The notes beneath the pieces were generated by a model. The model was not told the DNA's origin, did not search any database, and saw nothing but the letters and a program-made list of their open reading frames with translations. 64,000 nt of DNA, taken from assembly GCF_016786325.1 (NCBI RefSeq), contig NZ_JADWYU010000085.1, positions 37,235 to 101,234 on the forward strand. Direction: 5' to 3'. A program made the position numbers and the translations under genes. This DNA is from Frankia nepalensis (GTDB taxonomy: Bacteria > Actinomycetota > Actinomycetes > Frankiales > Frankiaceae). Shown here one piece after another: positions 9,302 through 17,627 of this stretch; positions within the stretch are counted from its first letter, which is position 1; each line of letters starts with the position of its first letter.

Positions 9302-9451
9302 ACCTGCCCCCACGCGTCTCGAGGTCCCTGGCCGACCGGCCCGGTCGGCACCGCCGGTGATCAGGGGCAGCCTAGGGGCATCCAGGCGCCTCCGTACTCG
9401 AATCCGGCCAACGACGCACCCCACACCGCGCGACGCCGCGAGCCGCCGCGA

Positions 9452-9506
9452 GCCGCCGAGACGCCGCCGAGACGCCGCCGAGACGCCGCCGAGACGCCGC
9501 CGGGCG
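9452..9506 (+). repeat. 11-bp tandem repeat (GCCGCCGAGAC)n
   Basis: Four perfect copies of GCCGCCGAGAC at 9452-9495, then a degenerate fifth, with looser GAGCCGCC copies just upstream. The period is one helical turn. It lies between two same-strand genes, just ahead of the muramidase-like gene and just after the end of the next gene. Confidence 0.85.
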
Positions 9507-9514
9507 AGTCTCGG

Positions 9515-10654
9515 CTACGCCTTTCCGGACACCGCCGCGGGGTCGCAGGCCGCGAAGGGCGCGCCGCTACCGCTCCAGACCACCACGCGTCCCGACCAGA
9601 GCGGGCCGCAGTTCTCGGGGGTCAGCGCTCGGCGGGTGGTTCCGTCATCGATGCCGTTGCCGAAGCACCAGTCGTAGTAGACGTAGGCCTCCCGCGACGA
9701 CCCGTCCGCCGTCAGGCGCAGCACGATCCCGGTGTCGCCCCACCTTTCCGTCACGCAGGTGTCCGGCGTGTCCGGCCCGCCGCCGACCGGCGCGGCCTGG
9801 ATCGCCGCCAGCAGCGCCGTCGCGCCGGCTCCGCCGAGCTCGTGGGAGGCCAGGAGCCCGGGGGTGCCCACCGGGCGGCTCAGGTCGTAGTGGCAGACCG
9901 CGACGCTGTCGACGGTGTCGAGCCGGGCCAGGTCGAACGGCGCGGGTGGGCTGACGAACCTGCCGGCCTGGATCGGCGAGCTGGCGGCGCAGCCGTGCTG
10001 GTCGACGGCGCTCTGGCGGGCCGAGGCGATGATCCGCTCGGCCTCGCCGAGGTGGGCGTCGTCCGTCAGGACGAACACCTTCGCCGAGCCGACCGTGCGG
10101 ACGAGCCGGGTCCAGCCCTCGGTGCTCACCCGCCCGTCCGGCACCTCCTCGACGCCGCCGGCCGCGGGGGTCGCGGCGAACCAGACGTGCGGGGCCCAGT
10201 GCTCGCGGGGGACGTCGCCGCCGTGCAGATCCGGCGCCGCTCCGGTGGGCGGACAGGCGATCATGAGCACGGGCGCGCCGGGCCCTCGGGTGTTGACGTA
10301 CGGCTGCTCGGGGAAGACGCGGGGCTGCTCGGTCGCCGCGCACCAGTCGCTGGCCGGCGCCGGCGCGTACCCCCAGGAGGCCGGGACCTCCACGACCGCG
10401 TCCAGGAACGACTCCAGTCGCCACTGTGGCGCCGGCGCCGGCAGGTCGGAGACCGCCCGCGCGGCCTCGGGCCGGACCGTCTCGTCGTCGCCATCCGCCC
10501 GCCCGACCGTGAGCAACGTGCCGCCGATGACCAGCGCCACCGCGACCAGTACCCACACCGCCGCGCGCGGCACGCGCGGCCAGGCGCGGCGGGCAGCCTC
10601 CACCAGCCGGGTCACGGCGGATGTACGCGGCGCGCGGACCGGACGAGCTCTCAC
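9515..10654 (-). CDS. Membrane-anchored extracytoplasmic protein of unknown function
   Basis: A 379-residue protein with a basic N-terminus, a single transmembrane helix at about residues 31-50 (AAVWVLVAVALVIGGTLL) and a large domain predicted outside the membrane. That domain has several cysteines (near WCAA, GCAAS, VCHYD, DTCVTE, DWCFGN, ENCGP, AACDP) that could form disulphides. GTG 10654 follows AGGGGG by six bases. I do not recognise a family. It is read alone toward the 11-bp repeat; a short DUF6458 gene starts divergently 245 bp away. Confidence 0.75.
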   Translation of the reverse strand: MRARPVRAPRTSAVTRLVEAARRAWPRVPRAAVWVLVAVALVIGGTLLTVGRADGDDETVRPEAARAVSDLPAPAPQWRLESFLDAVVEVPASWGYAPAPASDWCAATEQPRVFPEQPYVNTRGPGAPVLMIACPPTGAAPDLHGGDVPREHWAPHVWFAATPAAGGVEEVPDGRVSTEGWTRLVRTVGSAKVFVLTDDAHLGEAERIIASARQSAVDQHGCAASSPIQAGRFVSPPAPFDLARLDTVDSVAVCHYDLSRPVGTPGLLASHELGGAGATALLAAIQAAPVGGGPDTPDTCVTERWGDTGIVLRLTADGSSREAYVYYDWCFGNGIDDGTTRRALTPENCGPLWSGRVVVWSGSGAPFAACDPAAVSGKA

Positions 10655-10795
10655 GGCAACCCCCTTGCGGCAGCCCCCACGCGTCTTCGACGCGCGGTCG
10701 CGCGCCCCGGTTCCACGTCTGGGCCGAAATCCGTTCGAGCCACGAAACCGCAGGCCAGCGCCCCTGGCCGAATACCCCGCGGTCAGAAACAGGAT

Positions 10796-10810
10796 TGGAT
10801 ATTATATCCA
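10796..10810. promoter_or_regulatory. Perfect palindrome upstream of the DUF6458 gene
   Basis: TGGATAT-T-ATATCCA is a perfect 15-bp palindrome in an AT-rich island about 90 bp before the DUF6458 start, in the divergent gap. It could be an operator, or overlap a -10 region. Confidence 0.45.
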
Positions 10811-10898
10811 CAGGGTTTCCGTCGAATACCACCAATCTCTTCGGGTACGCCGAGACGCGATCGTCTCCAGCCGGGAGGCCCCTCGAAGGGAGCACACG

Positions 10899-11201
10899 AT
10901 GGGTATCGGTGCCGGCATATTCCTCATGGCCCTCGGCGCGATCCTCACATTCGCCGTCGACGTCGAGATCTCGGGTCTCGACATCGCGGTGATCGGGGTT
11001 GTGCTGATGGTGGCCGGCGCGGTCGGGATCATTCTCGACGTCTTCCTGTTCGCCCCGCGCCGGCGGCAGCGCGTCGTGTACCAGCAGCAGCAGCGTCCCG
11101 CGGTCCGTCCTGACGTCGAGGTCTACGACGAGGTCGCCACGGACCGCGACCCCCGATTCCGCCGCCAGGTGACGACGACCGACTACCGGCCGATGCGCTG
11201 A
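10899..11201 (+). CDS. DUF6458 family small membrane protein
   Basis: A 100-residue protein with two transmembrane helices (about residues 4-20 and 27-51) joined by a short VDVEISGLD loop, then a basic, glutamine-rich cytoplasmic tail. The opening MGIGAGIFLMALGAIL and the loop are typical of DUF6458, a widespread actinobacterial family of unknown function. ATG 10899 follows GAAGGGA by six bases. It stands alone; the palindrome at 10796-10810 may control it. Confidence 0.85.
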   Translation: MGIGAGIFLMALGAILTFAVDVEISGLDIAVIGVVLMVAGAVGIILDVFLFAPRRRQRVVYQQQQRPAVRPDVEVYDEVATDRDPRFRRQVTTTDYRPMR

Positions 11202-11389
11202 CCACCGGCCGAACGCGCTGAACTGAACGCGACGCCCCGGCGCGCCGACCGGTTCAGCGCGGACCGGTATCCCCGGAACGGGCGGCACCGGCCGCGACCG
11301 GCGCCGTCTGGCGGCGGCCCTGGTGAACAGCGCCAGCGCGGCGGCCAGCGCGGCCAGCGCGGCCAGCGCCGGCACGAGTAAGGCCGCGC

Positions 11390-12043
11390 TCAGCCCGGCG
11401 GGCGCGAACCGCCCTTCCTCCGGGCGGTCCGCGCCCGCCGGGCCAGCCACGCCGGCCGGCAGGTCAGCGTCGCCTCCGCCGTCCCCGCGAGGCGCCCGGC
11501 GCGGACCGTCAGGGCCGCGTCCGAGGGCACGGTGATGGTCACCCGGACCGTGACCGGGGAACCCGGCGACGGGGCGACCTCGGCCCGGTCGAGCGTCGTC
11601 CAGCTCGACAGGTCGTTCGCGGCCCGCCCTGGGGCGAACTGGAAGTACCCGTCGGCGACGGCGGCCGCGGCCGGGTACACGGACAGCGGCAGCCGCTCGG
11701 CCGAGTCGGCGGACACCTCCACGGCGCGGGTCAGGGCCGTCCCCGGCCGGACGGTCTCGACGACGCACCGCGCCGACCGCGACCGGTCCGCCGCGGCGTC
11801 CTCACCGGGCCCGGTGGGCCGGGGAAGCAGCGCGATCCCGAACGACGCCAGCGGCGAGACGGAGTCCGTCGCGGCTCCCGTCCGCGCGCCCGCCGCGGCT
11901 CCCGTGACGCCGGCCAGTTCGACCAGTTCGGCCGCTTCGGCCATGCCGGCCGCGCCGGCCGCGTCGGCGCCGGCGCCGGCGAGCAGGACGGCGGACACGA
12001 CGGCGAAAGGACACAGGCGGATCGCGCGGCGCTCCCACGACAC
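11390..12043 (-). CDS. Secreted DUF916-like protein, probably truncated or frameshifted
   Basis: The 217-residue product has an N-terminal signal peptide and an Ala-rich linker. A domain follows (LSVYPAAAAVADGYFQFAPG, SSWTTLDR, VTVRVTITVP) that resembles the first half of extracellular DUF916/WxL-type or actinobacterial pilus-associated domains. The family's usual continuation after VP-DA is missing, and the C-terminus becomes arginine-rich before a stop. In a neighbouring frame, just past that point, a strong hydrophobic helix (about 11300-11395) followed by arginines looks like the lost C-terminal anchor. A frameshift or internal deletion is therefore likely, although the alternative frame has no early stop after the anchor. 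The gene may be a decaying cell-surface protein. Confidence 0.5.
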   Translation of the reverse strand: MSWERRAIRLCPFAVVSAVLLAGAGADAAGAAGMAEAAELVELAGVTGAAAGARTGAATDSVSPLASFGIALLPRPTGPGEDAAADRSRSARCVVETVRPGTALTRAVEVSADSAERLPLSVYPAAAAVADGYFQFAPGRAANDLSSWTTLDRAEVAPSPGSPVTVRVTITVPSDAALTVRAGRLAGTAEATLTCRPAWLARRARTARRKGGSRPPG

Positions 12044-12627
12044 CCAGCGGGCGCGTATCCACGGTCACCACACCCGCGGGCCCAGGCGACTCCGCCCGGG
12101 CGCTCCTGAGCCGCCAGCCGGCGGGCGACATTGCCGGGCACCGGCCCGTCGGCGCCTCCCGGCCGGCCGGCGTGGGTCTCGCCGAACGCCCGCGCCGGCC
12201 TTTCGTTTTCTTCCTCGCGTTCCGCCGAATCATTGAGGTGATTGGCGCCAGTGGGTGGATTGACGCTTTTTTGTGCGCATGTATGGGGGACGTGTCACCA
12301 GACCGTTACAGCAGGATCCCGGCCCGTACACCCGATGCGTTGTAATCTCCGGGAGCGGGCCATTGTCGGCCCTGCTCGTCAAACGGATCGTCGTCACCTC
12401 GGGGGATCTATCATGCGCTTTACGCGAATTAGGGCCGGAGTGCCCGGAGGCCCGCGCGGGTCCTGACTCGCCGGTGGTCCCAGCGAAAACCACCTCTGTA
12501 CCCGGCCGTCCTGTGTCGGCGGGTCAGCGGAACGGGTCGCCGTGACTCGTCGTTCCGAAGCCTCCGGACGCGGGTGGACGGGCCCGCGCCGCGCTGCCCG
12601 CCGACGCCCTCCCGCGGAAGTCCGCCC
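12044..12627. other. Long intergenic/leader region before the polysaccharide locus
   Basis: No gene is supported here. A promoter-like pair, TTGACG (12260-12265) and TATGGG (12282-12287), with a 16-base spacer and a T-run between, could drive the acyltransferase gene with a leader of about 335 bases. No riboswitch class is recognised in that leader. Confidence 0.4.
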
Positions 12628-14727
12628 ATGTCAAACACCATCGTCCTGCCCACCCAGCGCGTCGGCGAGCCCGGCGACAGCCGGGCGGTGCCGACCGGCC
12701 GTCCGGTACCGAGACGTTTTCGGCCGGACATCCAGGGGCTTCGGGCGATCGCCATCGTGACCGTCGCCTTCTATCACGCCGAGGTGCCCTTCCTGACCGG
12801 CGGCTACATCGGCGTCGACGTGTTCTTCGTGATTTCCGGGTTCCTCATCACCAGGCAGCTCCACGCGGAGGCGGTGGCTACCGGGCGGGTAAGCCTGGCA
12901 CGGTTCTACGCCGCTCGTTTCCGCCGTCTCCTGCCGCCGGCCGCGCTGGTCGTCGCCTGTTCCGTCGCCGTCGCGCACTACGTTCTGCCGTACCAGCAGA
13001 TGAAGTCCCTGATGACCGACGTCGGGTACGCGGCCTTCTACGGGGTCAATTACCACTTCGCGTACGAGGGCGTGCAGTACCAGAACGCCTCCGATCCGCC
13101 GTCCCCGGTGCAGCATTTCTGGTCGCTCGCCGTCGAGGAGCAGTTCTACGCCGTCTGGCCGGTGCTGATCCTGCTCTGCTGCCTGCTCGGCCGGCGCCGC
13201 CCGCGGTACCGGCTGGTCGTCACGGCCATCGCCGCCATCACCGTCGCGACGCTGGCCTACTCGGTCGCGATCTCCGCGGACCAGGCCCCCCTCGCCTACT
13301 TCTCGCTGCAGACGAGGGCGTGGGAGCTCGGCGCCGGGGCGCTCGTCGCGCTGACGGCCGACCGGTGGGCCCGCCTCCCGGCCAGGCTCTGCCGGATCCT
13401 CGCCTGGTCCGGCCTGGGCGCCATCCTCGCCGCGGCGGTGCTCTACGACGAGCACACGGTCTATCCCGGGGTCGCGGCCGTGGTGCCGGTCGCCGGCGCG
13501 GCGCTGCTGATCGGCGCGGGGGTGCTGCGGCACGGCCGGACGCCGGAGACGTTCCTGCTGGAACGGCCGTCCATGCAGTACGCCGGCAAGGTCTCCTACG
13601 CCTGGTATCTCTGGCACTGGCCGATGCTGATCCTGCTGCCGGCGTGGGTGGGCCGCCCGCTGGGCGTCTGGGAGCAGGTGGAGATCGTCTGCCTCGCGTT
13701 CTGGTTCGCCGTCCTCACCTACTTCCTCGAGGACGCCGCACGCCGGGCCAGCTGGAGCACGTTCGGCTGGATTCGGGCCGGCGCGGCGCTCTCGGCCTTC
13801 GTCGCCCTCTGCTCGGTGGCCGGAACCCTCACGCTGCCGTCGCTGGAGACGTCTGGCGTCGCGCGCAGCGCGCTGGCGCTGAACACTCCGGACGTCACCG
13901 CGGTCCAGGCGGCGCTGACGCGCAGCATCCAGATCGAAAGGCTGCCGCGCAACCTGACGCCGGCGCTCGCCGACGCGCCGACGGACATGCCGCCCGGCAT
14001 GGGCAGCTGCGGGTTCGCGGATCTCCATCAGACCGAGATCAGACTGTGCGACGCCGGCGACCTCACCGCCGAGCGGGTCGCGGTCGTCCTCGGCGACTCG
14101 CACGCCCATCAGTGGATGACCGCGCTGGACCAGGAGGCGAAGCGGACGGGGTGGAAGCTCGTCGAGATCACCAAGGGTGCCTGCCCGATCGCGGACGTCC
14201 AGTTCTTCCAGAACGACCTGAAGCGCGAGTACCGCGAATGTGACGTGTTCCGGCGGTGGGCCGCGGCCGAGGTGGCCCGCCTACAGCCGGACCTCGTCAT
14301 CGCCAGCCAGTCCAACATCGCGCCCTGGGACAACATCACCGACGAGGAATGGGCGCGCAGGTCGGTCGCGGCCCTCGTCACGCTGGCCGGCTCGACCGCG
14401 TCGGTCGCCTACATCGGCGACACGCCGACCTTCCTCGCCGATCCGATCACCTGCCTCCAGCGGAACCTGGACGAGGCACAGCGGTGCCTGGTCCCGCGCA
14501 CCGAGGCGTTCGGCCGCTTTCCGGACCGGTACTTCGTCATCGCCGACGCGATGCGACGGGCCGGCATCGGGTACGTCGACACGCTGCCCTTCTTCTGCAC
14601 CCCGCGGCTCTGCCCTGCGGCGGTGGACAACATGACTGTCTACCGCGATCAGGGCCATATCACCGACACCTACGCCACGTGGCTCGCGCCCATGCTCCAA
14701 CCGATATTCCGGGGGGTCCCCCAGTGA
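12628..14727 (+). CDS. Membrane acyltransferase with C-terminal SGNH domain (OafA/YrhL type)
   Basis: A 699-residue integral membrane O-acyltransferase, expected to transfer acetyl or similar groups onto an exported polysaccharide. The acyltransferase-3 domain begins with FRPDIQGLRAIAIVTVAFYH (about residues 31-50), followed by the GGYIGVDVFFVISGFLI signature and about ten membrane helices. A periplasmic SGNH domain follows with GDSH (489-492) and the late catalytic D/H pair in YRDQGHIT (about 672-679). ATG 12628 follows CGGAAG. Its stop overlaps the start of the glycosyltransferase gene, so the two form an operon, implying that the acylated substrate is the polymer made by the next gene. Confidence 0.92.
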   Translation: MSNTIVLPTQRVGEPGDSRAVPTGRPVPRRFRPDIQGLRAIAIVTVAFYHAEVPFLTGGYIGVDVFFVISGFLITRQLHAEAVATGRVSLARFYAARFRRLLPPAALVVACSVAVAHYVLPYQQMKSLMTDVGYAAFYGVNYHFAYEGVQYQNASDPPSPVQHFWSLAVEEQFYAVWPVLILLCCLLGRRRPRYRLVVTAIAAITVATLAYSVAISADQAPLAYFSLQTRAWELGAGALVALTADRWARLPARLCRILAWSGLGAILAAAVLYDEHTVYPGVAAVVPVAGAALLIGAGVLRHGRTPETFLLERPSMQYAGKVSYAWYLWHWPMLILLPAWVGRPLGVWEQVEIVCLAFWFAVLTYFLEDAARRASWSTFGWIRAGAALSAFVALCSVAGTLTLPSLETSGVARSALALNTPDVTAVQAALTRSIQIERLPRNLTPALADAPTDMPPGMGSCGFADLHQTEIRLCDAGDLTAERVAVVLGDSHAHQWMTALDQEAKRTGWKLVEITKGACPIADVQFFQNDLKREYRECDVFRRWAAAEVARLQPDLVIASQSNIAPWDNITDEEWARRSVAALVTLAGSTASVAYIGDTPTFLADPITCLQRNLDEAQRCLVPRTEAFGRFPDRYFVIADAMRRAGIGYVDTLPFFCTPRLCPAAVDNMTVYRDQGHITDTYATWLAPMLQPIFRGVPQ

Positions 14728-16331
14728 CCGTCAACGTCACGGTTCCCAGTTCGCCCGGGCGGCACAGGCCCGGACGGTCGGTGGCCGACGACCTGCCGCG
14801 CGCGCCCACCGACGCCGAGAAGTACGTCTATTTCGGTCGCCAGCACCGCTGGTTCATCTGGCTGCGTAGCTTCGCGACCCTCTCCGCGGCCACGTCGCTG
14901 CTGCTGTTCGCCAACACCGCGGTCGCGACCTGGTGGTTCTGGATCCCGTTCAGCGTGTTCGCGGCCTACATGATCCTCACGCATATCTGCACCACCGCGA
15001 AACGCCGGGTCTCGCGCGTCGACCACCAGGCCATCACCGAGTTGTGGAGCCCCACGACGTATCCGTCGGTGGACGTGTTCCTGCCGTGCGTCGGCGAGGA
15101 TCTCCGAGTCATCCGGAACACCTACGAACACGTCGCGCGGCTGCGGTACCCGGGAACGGTCACCGTGTACGCGCTGGACGACGGCGCCCGGGCCGAGGTG
15201 CGCCAGCTCGCCGAGGACTTCGGGTTCCGGTACCTCACGAGACCGGACCGCGGACGCATGAAGAAGGCCGGAAACCTGAAGTTCGGATTCGAGCACTCCG
15301 ACGGCGACCTGATCGTGATCTTCGACGCGGACTTCTGCCCCAGGGCGGACTTCATCCTGGAGCTCGCGCCGTACTTCGACGCGTACGAGGACGTCGGCAT
15401 CGTCCAGTCGCCGCAGTTCTTCGACACCGACCGGTCGATGTCGTGGCTGCAGCGCTGCGCGGGCACCGTACAGGAGTCGTTCTACCGCTGGGCCCAGGTC
15501 TCCCGTGACCGGCTCGGGGCGCCGATCTGCGTCGGCACCTGCGCGATCTACCGGCGCGGCGCGCTGACGAAGTCGGGTGGCTTCGCCCAGATCGGCCACA
15601 GCGAGGACGTGCACACCGGCGTGAACCTGCTCAAGGTGGGCTACCGGACCATCTACGTGCCGGTGGTCCTGGCGAAGGGGGTCTGCCCGGACCGGCTGGC
15701 GAGCTTCATCTCGCAGCAGTACCGCTGGTGCGCCGGCTCGATGAGCCTGCTGCGGGACCAGGCGTTCCACGACTCGCCGCTCAGCTACCGGCAGCGCCTG
15801 TGCTTCTTCACCGGGTTCGGCTACTACATCTCGACGGCGGTCGGAATCCTCACCCTTCCGCTTCCCACGATCATCATGGTGTGGTTCCTGCCGGACCGGG
15901 TGCACCTGTCCAACTTCTTCTGGCTGCTCCCGACGTTCCTCATGTATCCGCTGATCCGGGTGATGCACCGGACGGGCTGGACACCGGCGACGATCCGCGT
16001 CTACACGATATCGTCGTACTCCCACGCCGCCGCGATCCTCGACACGTTGCGGAACCGTACTTCCGAGTGGGTACCGACCGGTGAGACGAAGCGCACCACC
16101 ATGACCTCCAAGGTCACCGCCGTCCTTGTCCTGTGGACGAGCACGACCAACCTCGTCATGTTCGCCGGTGGCGTGCATTTCTGGATTACCCGGAACGACC
16201 CCGTCTCGGTCGCCCCCGTTCTTTTCATGGCGGCGCTTGCCTCGTTCGTCTGGGTACCGATAGCGTCCATGGCGTGGCGGGAGCGGCGTGTTCGGCGGCA
16301 GAAGGTCGAGAACACCGCGCTGATCGCCTGA
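14724..16331 (+). CDS. Cellulose-synthase-like family 2 glycosyltransferase
   Basis: A 535-residue processive glycosyltransferase. It has two N-terminal membrane helices and a GT2 domain with the D, DxD, D, QxxRW pattern: LDDGA (about 152), FDADF (200-204), SEDVHTG (293-299) and QQYRW (331-335). At least four C-terminal helices follow. This arrangement is that of BcsA-type synthases that polymerise and extrude beta-glycans, but there is no C-terminal PilZ domain, so direct control by cyclic di-GMP is not expected. GTG 14724 overlaps the preceding stop, so translation is coupled. With the acyltransferase before it and a GH26-like hydrolase after it, an acylated extracellular polysaccharide is the likely product. 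Confidence 0.93.
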   Translation: MTVNVTVPSSPGRHRPGRSVADDLPRAPTDAEKYVYFGRQHRWFIWLRSFATLSAATSLLLFANTAVATWWFWIPFSVFAAYMILTHICTTAKRRVSRVDHQAITELWSPTTYPSVDVFLPCVGEDLRVIRNTYEHVARLRYPGTVTVYALDDGARAEVRQLAEDFGFRYLTRPDRGRMKKAGNLKFGFEHSDGDLIVIFDADFCPRADFILELAPYFDAYEDVGIVQSPQFFDTDRSMSWLQRCAGTVQESFYRWAQVSRDRLGAPICVGTCAIYRRGALTKSGGFAQIGHSEDVHTGVNLLKVGYRTIYVPVVLAKGVCPDRLASFISQQYRWCAGSMSLLRDQAFHDSPLSYRQRLCFFTGFGYYISTAVGILTLPLPTIIMVWFLPDRVHLSNFFWLLPTFLMYPLIRVMHRTGWTPATIRVYTISSYSHAAAILDTLRNRTSEWVPTGETKRTTMTSKVTAVLVLWTSTTNLVMFAGGVHFWITRNDPVSVAPVLFMAALASFVWVPIASMAWRERRVRRQKVENTALIA

Positions 16332-17290
16332 CGGAACCGATTTCCGAAACGCGGCGGAAAGTACTCGGGGCCGCGGCGGCCGCGCTGGGCGCTGGCGCGG
16401 TCGTCGCGGGGCTCGCCAGCCTGGGATGCACACCCAGGTGGGGCGCGGTCCCGGCCAGGATCGGCATCGTCCACCCGCCGGAGAACCTGCGGGCCAGGGA
16501 GGAGCAGCTGGGATACCGGGCTCCGGTCGTCGGCGGCCTCTACTACACGTTCGACACCACCTGGGCTCGCTACCCCGCCGACCGCGCCCCCGCCGCCGGC
16601 CGCGAGCTCGTCGTCTGCTGGATGCCGAAGCTCGCGGCCGAGGTCCTGTCCCTGGCGGACATCCCGGCAGGCAGACACGACCGGCACGTCGACGCGATGC
16701 TGACCGGAATGCGCTCGTTCGACGGACCGGTCGTCTGCCGGTGGGGTCACGAGCCCAACGGCGACTGGTACCCCTGGTCCGCCGCCCACCCTCGCGGCAG
16801 GTCGGCGCCCGAGCACTATGTCGCCGCCTGGCGCTACATCGTGGCCCGCGAGCGGCGCATGCCTGGTCTCTCCAACATCCGATGGTTCTGGTGCCCCACC
16901 GGGCGAGACATCGGTGGCGTGGCGATGGAGCGCTACTGGCCCGGCGCGGACTGGGTCGACATCGTCGGCTGTGACGTATTCAACGAACCACAGGAGTGGA
17001 AGTCGTTCGACGAGATCGTCGCCGACCCCTACCGCCGGATCACCTCGCTGTCAGACAAACAATTCTGGATCGGCGAGACAGGCTGCCACGAGCCGCTGCC
17101 GGGGCATCACGGCACCAAGGCCCAGTGGATCGCCGACATGGCCGAGTCCCGGTCGTACCCACGGATCCGGACCATCTGCTACTTCGACTACGACGCGCGG
17201 CCGGCCGGCCGCGCCGACTGGCGGCTCGACTCGACGCCGGAGACGCTCGCCGCCGTGCGGGAGATCCTCCGCCAGGTCGACCCCGCATAG
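16274..17290 (+). CDS. GH26-like glycoside hydrolase lipoprotein
   Basis: A roughly 338-residue secreted hydrolase resembling GH26 beta-mannanases. A twin-arginine-like start (TRRKVLG at about 26-32), a hydrophobic stretch and a lipobox ending at Cys52 (LASLGC) suggest an exported lipoprotein. The candidate acid/base is the glutamate in WGHEPNGDWYPW (Glu160) and the candidate nucleophile that in WIGETG (Glu268). The start is uncertain: GTG 16274 overlaps the glycosyltransferase by 58 bases, and no closer in-frame ATG or GTG precedes the signal. As the third gene of the locus it may trim or edit the polymer made upstream, as hydrolases do in cellulose-type operons. Confidence 0.8.
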   Translation: MAGAACSAAEGREHRADRLTEPISETRRKVLGAAAAALGAGAVVAGLASLGCTPRWGAVPARIGIVHPPENLRAREEQLGYRAPVVGGLYYTFDTTWARYPADRAPAAGRELVVCWMPKLAAEVLSLADIPAGRHDRHVDAMLTGMRSFDGPVVCRWGHEPNGDWYPWSAAHPRGRSAPEHYVAAWRYIVARERRMPGLSNIRWFWCPTGRDIGGVAMERYWPGADWVDIVGCDVFNEPQEWKSFDEIVADPYRRITSLSDKQFWIGETGCHEPLPGHHGTKAQWIADMAESRSYPRIRTICYFDYDARPAGRADWRLDSTPETLAAVREILRQVDPA

Positions 17291-17528
17291 GACGCGGCGC
17301 GGCCCGAGCAACATCAGGACGGCGGTGAGCCGGCGGGCGCGCGATCACCACCGCGGCCCCGTGGATGTGGTGAACCGAGACGTGGATGAAGCCGCGGCGG
17401 GTTGCCCTCGATTGACGCACTCGGCGAGTCGGCCGTGTCGTACGCGACGAGCGTGTGGGGAACGGCGCGCATCCTCGCTCACAGGGCGTCGGGCCCTCGA
17501 AGTGCGCCAGTCTTTGGGAGGTACGATC

Positions 17529-17627
17529 GTGACGACTTACGCACACCGGGCCAAGAGGCTCCTGTCCCCAGAAATCTCCTGCCGAAGATCGCGCCAAAAT
17601 AGTCACCCAGGAATACGTGACCCGTGA
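17529..17627 (+). CDS. Micro-ORF coupled to the beta-helix gene
   Basis: A 32-codon reading frame starting at GTG 17529 behind a strong GGGAGG (17516-17521). Its TGA overlaps the GTG of the beta-helix gene in a GTGA arrangement. The peptide is basic and has no recognised domain. The tight overlap, and the weaker ribosome-binding site of the next gene, suggest a leader peptide that couples translation. Confidence 0.45.
   Translation: MTTYAHRAKRLLSPEISCRRSRQNSHPGIRDP

Noticed and set aside
9430..9506. A possible CRISPR array at the 11-bp repeats
   Set aside because: The units are tandem without spacers and far too short for CRISPR repeats. The same holds for the hexamers at 43091-43144 and the 7-bp repeats at 52006-52047.
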